A model generated the notes under the pieces. It saw only the letters and a list, made by a program, of their open reading frames with translations, ran no database searches and had not been told where the DNA came from. Shown here in pieces: positions 62,347 through 64,000 of a stretch of DNA of 64,000 nt (position 1 is its first letter; each line of letters opens with the position of its first letter). This DNA comes from Flavobacterium hydatis. GTDB taxonomy: Bacteria; Bacteroidota; Bacteroidia; Flavobacteriales; Flavobacteriaceae. The stretch is from NCBI RefSeq assembly GCF_000737695.1, contig NZ_JPRM01000019.1, forward strand, positions 1 to 64,000. The letters are read 5' to 3'. The position numbers were made by a program, and so were the translations under genes.

Positions 62347-63276
62347 TTAGTTAGATATGGGGTTAGCCACTAATGGCTTTAATAAGGCATATTGTTTAGC
62401 CGTCATTATACCTTCGTCTGTACTAAGTATTTCGATTGCAATTTGTTTGTTGTCCTCACAAGCTACATTTATCGTATTGTTTATAGAAATAATTGTTCCT
62501 GGTTTGTCTTCATGAGGTTCATCTAATAGTGTTGCTACTATTATCTTAACCTGTTCGTTCATTAAAGTGGCATCAGCACCAGAATTCCAAGGATTGCATG
62601 CATTTATTAAGGCAATGATTTCATCTGCATACATTCGCTTCCAATTAATATAAGTATCTGTTAATTCTGGTTTTTCATAATAATATGCCAAGGATTCGTC
62701 TTGAGATTGATTGGGAATATTACTAGCAAATTGTAGCATATTCGCCATATTTAAAGCAACTTGAGCCGTACGGTTACTTAATCTTACAGTCAGTTTTCCG
62801 TAAGTGTCATTCTCTTGTATTCTTATAGGATCATTGAAAATAATATTTCCTTGATCAAATTTTTCATTCATAAAATGCGCACAAATGGCGGTCTCTTTTT
62901 CTTGATTTTTGAGTACTTCAAAAATTGGCATTACGCCACGGTATTGTGGTAATGGTCCTGGGTGGAAATTGATAAATTTATTGTTTCCATAAGACAGGAC
63001 AGATTCAGGAAGAAGGAATGGAAAAGAGATACAAAATATATAATCGGGTTTAATTGTATCAATCCAACCTCTCATCTCTTCCATGCTTTTTTTAGAAGGG
63101 AATGATTTGAATCCGAAGTTATTGTCTTCCGATTCTCTTTCTAATGCATCTATGATTGTGTTATTGCTTTTTCCGATACCTATTGCGCATATAAATCTCT
63201 CATATGCTAATAATTGCAATGTGTTAAAGGCGAACTTTCCGCCACATAGTACCATTATTTTTTTCTGTGCTTCCAT
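62347..63276 (-). CDS. Formyltransferase-family enzyme
   Basis: A 309-residue protein with the hydroxymethyl-/formyl-transferase fold of Fmt and ArnA-type enzymes. The catalytic triad Asn103, His105 (FINFHPGPLPQYRG) and Asp141 (KFDQGNII) is complete with the usual spacing, so it should use 10-formyltetrahydrofolate. The C-terminal part (about 205-305) resembles the Fmt C-terminal barrel. It is not the genome's housekeeping tRNA formyltransferase by context: it lies 2 bp after a substrate-binding-protein-like gene and probably formylates an amino sugar, peptide or other small molecule. The acceptor is unknown. Confidence 0.85.
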   Translation of the reverse strand: MEAQKKIMVLCGGKFAFNTLQLLAYERFICAIGIGKSNNTIIDALERESEDNNFGFKSFPSKKSMEEMRGWIDTIKPDYIFCISFPFLLPESVLSYGNNKFINFHPGPLPQYRGVMPIFEVLKNQEKETAICAHFMNEKFDQGNIIFNDPIRIQENDTYGKLTVRLSNRTAQVALNMANMLQFASNIPNQSQDESLAYYYEKPELTDTYINWKRMYADEIIALINACNPWNSGADATLMNEQVKIIVATLLDEPHEDKPGTIISINNTINVACEDNKQIAIEILSTDEGIMTAKQYALLKPLVANPISN

Positions 63277-63278
63277 AG

Positions 63279-64000
63279 TTAAATACAGACATAACTATTA
63301 TACCAAGCCGATGTCGTTTGATCTAAATCTTGGTCTGTTAGTTTCTTATAATATTCGTTTACTTCTGTTACCTCACCTTCCAATTGTAATTCGCATTTGC
63401 CTTCGGTATTTGAAATAATTGATGCTTTATATAAAGGAGAAATTGATGTGTTCGTTTTTGAATCAAAATAAATTTCACCTCTTGGGCTTATGAATGAAAG
63501 GGATTGTAAATCTTGACTAATATTTTGTATGTTATTTTTATGTTCAAGTGCTAGTTCTAATGCCTTTATCGCTATAGTTGCACTTTCCCAACTTAATAAG
63601 GAGAATAGATTAGGTGTTTTTCCTGATTCCGTTATAGTTTCAATGAAAATTTGATTCTCTGTAGATTCAATTTTTTTAGACCAACCTGCAATACCTTTTG
63701 CATTATCGCCTGGATAAACTGCATCACTCAGCATTGTTTCTTCTAATCCAAATGGAGTCAGATAAACGGGTAGATTTTCTTTTTCGAATGTGTTTTTAAT
63801 TTGTTCAAAATACCATTGTACATAATCTCCGCTAAAAATGCTCAACAAGGCACTTTCAGGAAAATTGTTTAAATGTTCTTTTAATGGTTCCATTGTAAAA
63901 TCTTCTGTTTTATAACCAGTTGCATGATTAAAAGATATTGTTCCTCCATTATCTTGAAATGATTTTGAAATGCTATATGTATGTAGGTATCCGCCATCAT
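63279..64000 (-). CDS. Periplasmic-binding-protein-like protein, 5' end outside the window
   Basis: The frame is open from 63279 to the window edge and continues beyond base 64000. The ATG at 63893 is internal, since coding pattern (GGYLHTYSISKSFQDNGG, then YKTEDFT) runs upstream of it. The visible part is the C-terminal portion of a type I periplasmic-binding fold of the amide/urea/branched-chain amino acid group (TPFGLEETMLSDAVYPGDNA, LSWESATIAIKALELALEH, SFISPRGEIYFDSKTN). It ends in a tail with a terminal WYNSYVCI. It lies 2 bp from the formyltransferase gene. Whether it is exported cannot be seen. Confidence 0.75.
   Translation of the reverse strand, partial: DGGYLHTYSISKSFQDNGGTISFNHATGYKTEDFTMEPLKEHLNNFPESALLSIFSGDYVQWYFEQIKNTFEKENLPVYLTPFGLEETMLSDAVYPGDNAKGIAGWSKKIESTENQIFIETITESGKTPNLFSLLSWESATIAIKALELALEHKNNIQNISQDLQSLSFISPRGEIYFDSKTNTSISPLYKASIISNTEGKCELQLEGEVTEVNEYYKKLTDQDLDQTTSAWYNSYVCI

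Noticed and set aside
1..64000. tRNA, rRNA and known riboswitches
   Set aside because: I saw no tRNA T-arm and acceptor pairing, no rRNA sequence and no recognisable riboswitch core by eye; a covariance-model scan would settle this.

Overview
The window is chromosomal DNA of a Flavobacterium-like Bacteroidota. Support comes from the low GC content, the near absence of Shine-Dalgarno sequences, promoters of the TAnnTTTG type, SprB-repeat surface proteins typical of type IX secretion, many lipoproteins with short N-terminal signals, and dispersed intergenic repeats built on CGCAAAG. No rRNA, tRNA or CRISPR array was seen. Most of the window is ordinary core and accessory chromosome, with one degraded integrase-bearing insertion at 47-50.7 kb.

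Layout. 0.3-6 kb is a leftward housekeeping block: rsfS-ftsH, then a LUD-domain gene, cdsA, psd, an acyl-CoA-binding protein and a lipoprotein superoxide dismutase. 6-8.8 kb holds birA, an SRPBCC protein and the divergent pair pyrE/Nudix. 9-12.3 kb is a small accessory island: an XRE regulator, paralogous lipoproteins, a gene remnant and three copies of a palindromic 118-bp element. 12.4-21 kb has an M14 peptidase, a sugar dehydrogenase, a MocR regulator divergent from a cupin/DapA-family operon, and a DEAD-box-type helicase. 21-34 kb carries phnA-like, coaD, ddl, PASTA and RluA genes, a SulP transporter, a two-domain ABC ATPase, a sulfatase, a sulfurtransferase and a ThuA protein. 34.5-44.5 kb is mainly leftward: MscS, GNAT, a thioesterase, lipoproteins, an Na+/H+ antiporter and several unknowns. 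dnaK sits at 45.1-47.0 kb.

47.1-50.7 kb has base composition and codon use unlike its surroundings. It contains two helix-turn-helix proteins, a tyrosine recombinase and a broken gene resembling conjugative-element proteins, so I read it as a decayed integrative element lodged behind the dnaK terminator.

51.2-57.3 kb is a compact signalling locus: a sigma-54-type response regulator, a FIST sensor protein, a soluble hybrid histidine kinase with PAS, REC and HPt domains, and, behind a good sigma-54 -24/-12 promoter, a free receiver-domain protein. 58.2-62.3 kb has two large secreted proteins that run into each other and are both cut at an 18-bp shared sequence, which suggests an inversion or an assembly join. 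The window ends with a formyltransferase and a periplasmic-binding-protein-like gene that continues past base 64000. The signalling locus with its sigma-54 output and the broken surface-protein pair are the parts most worth a second look.
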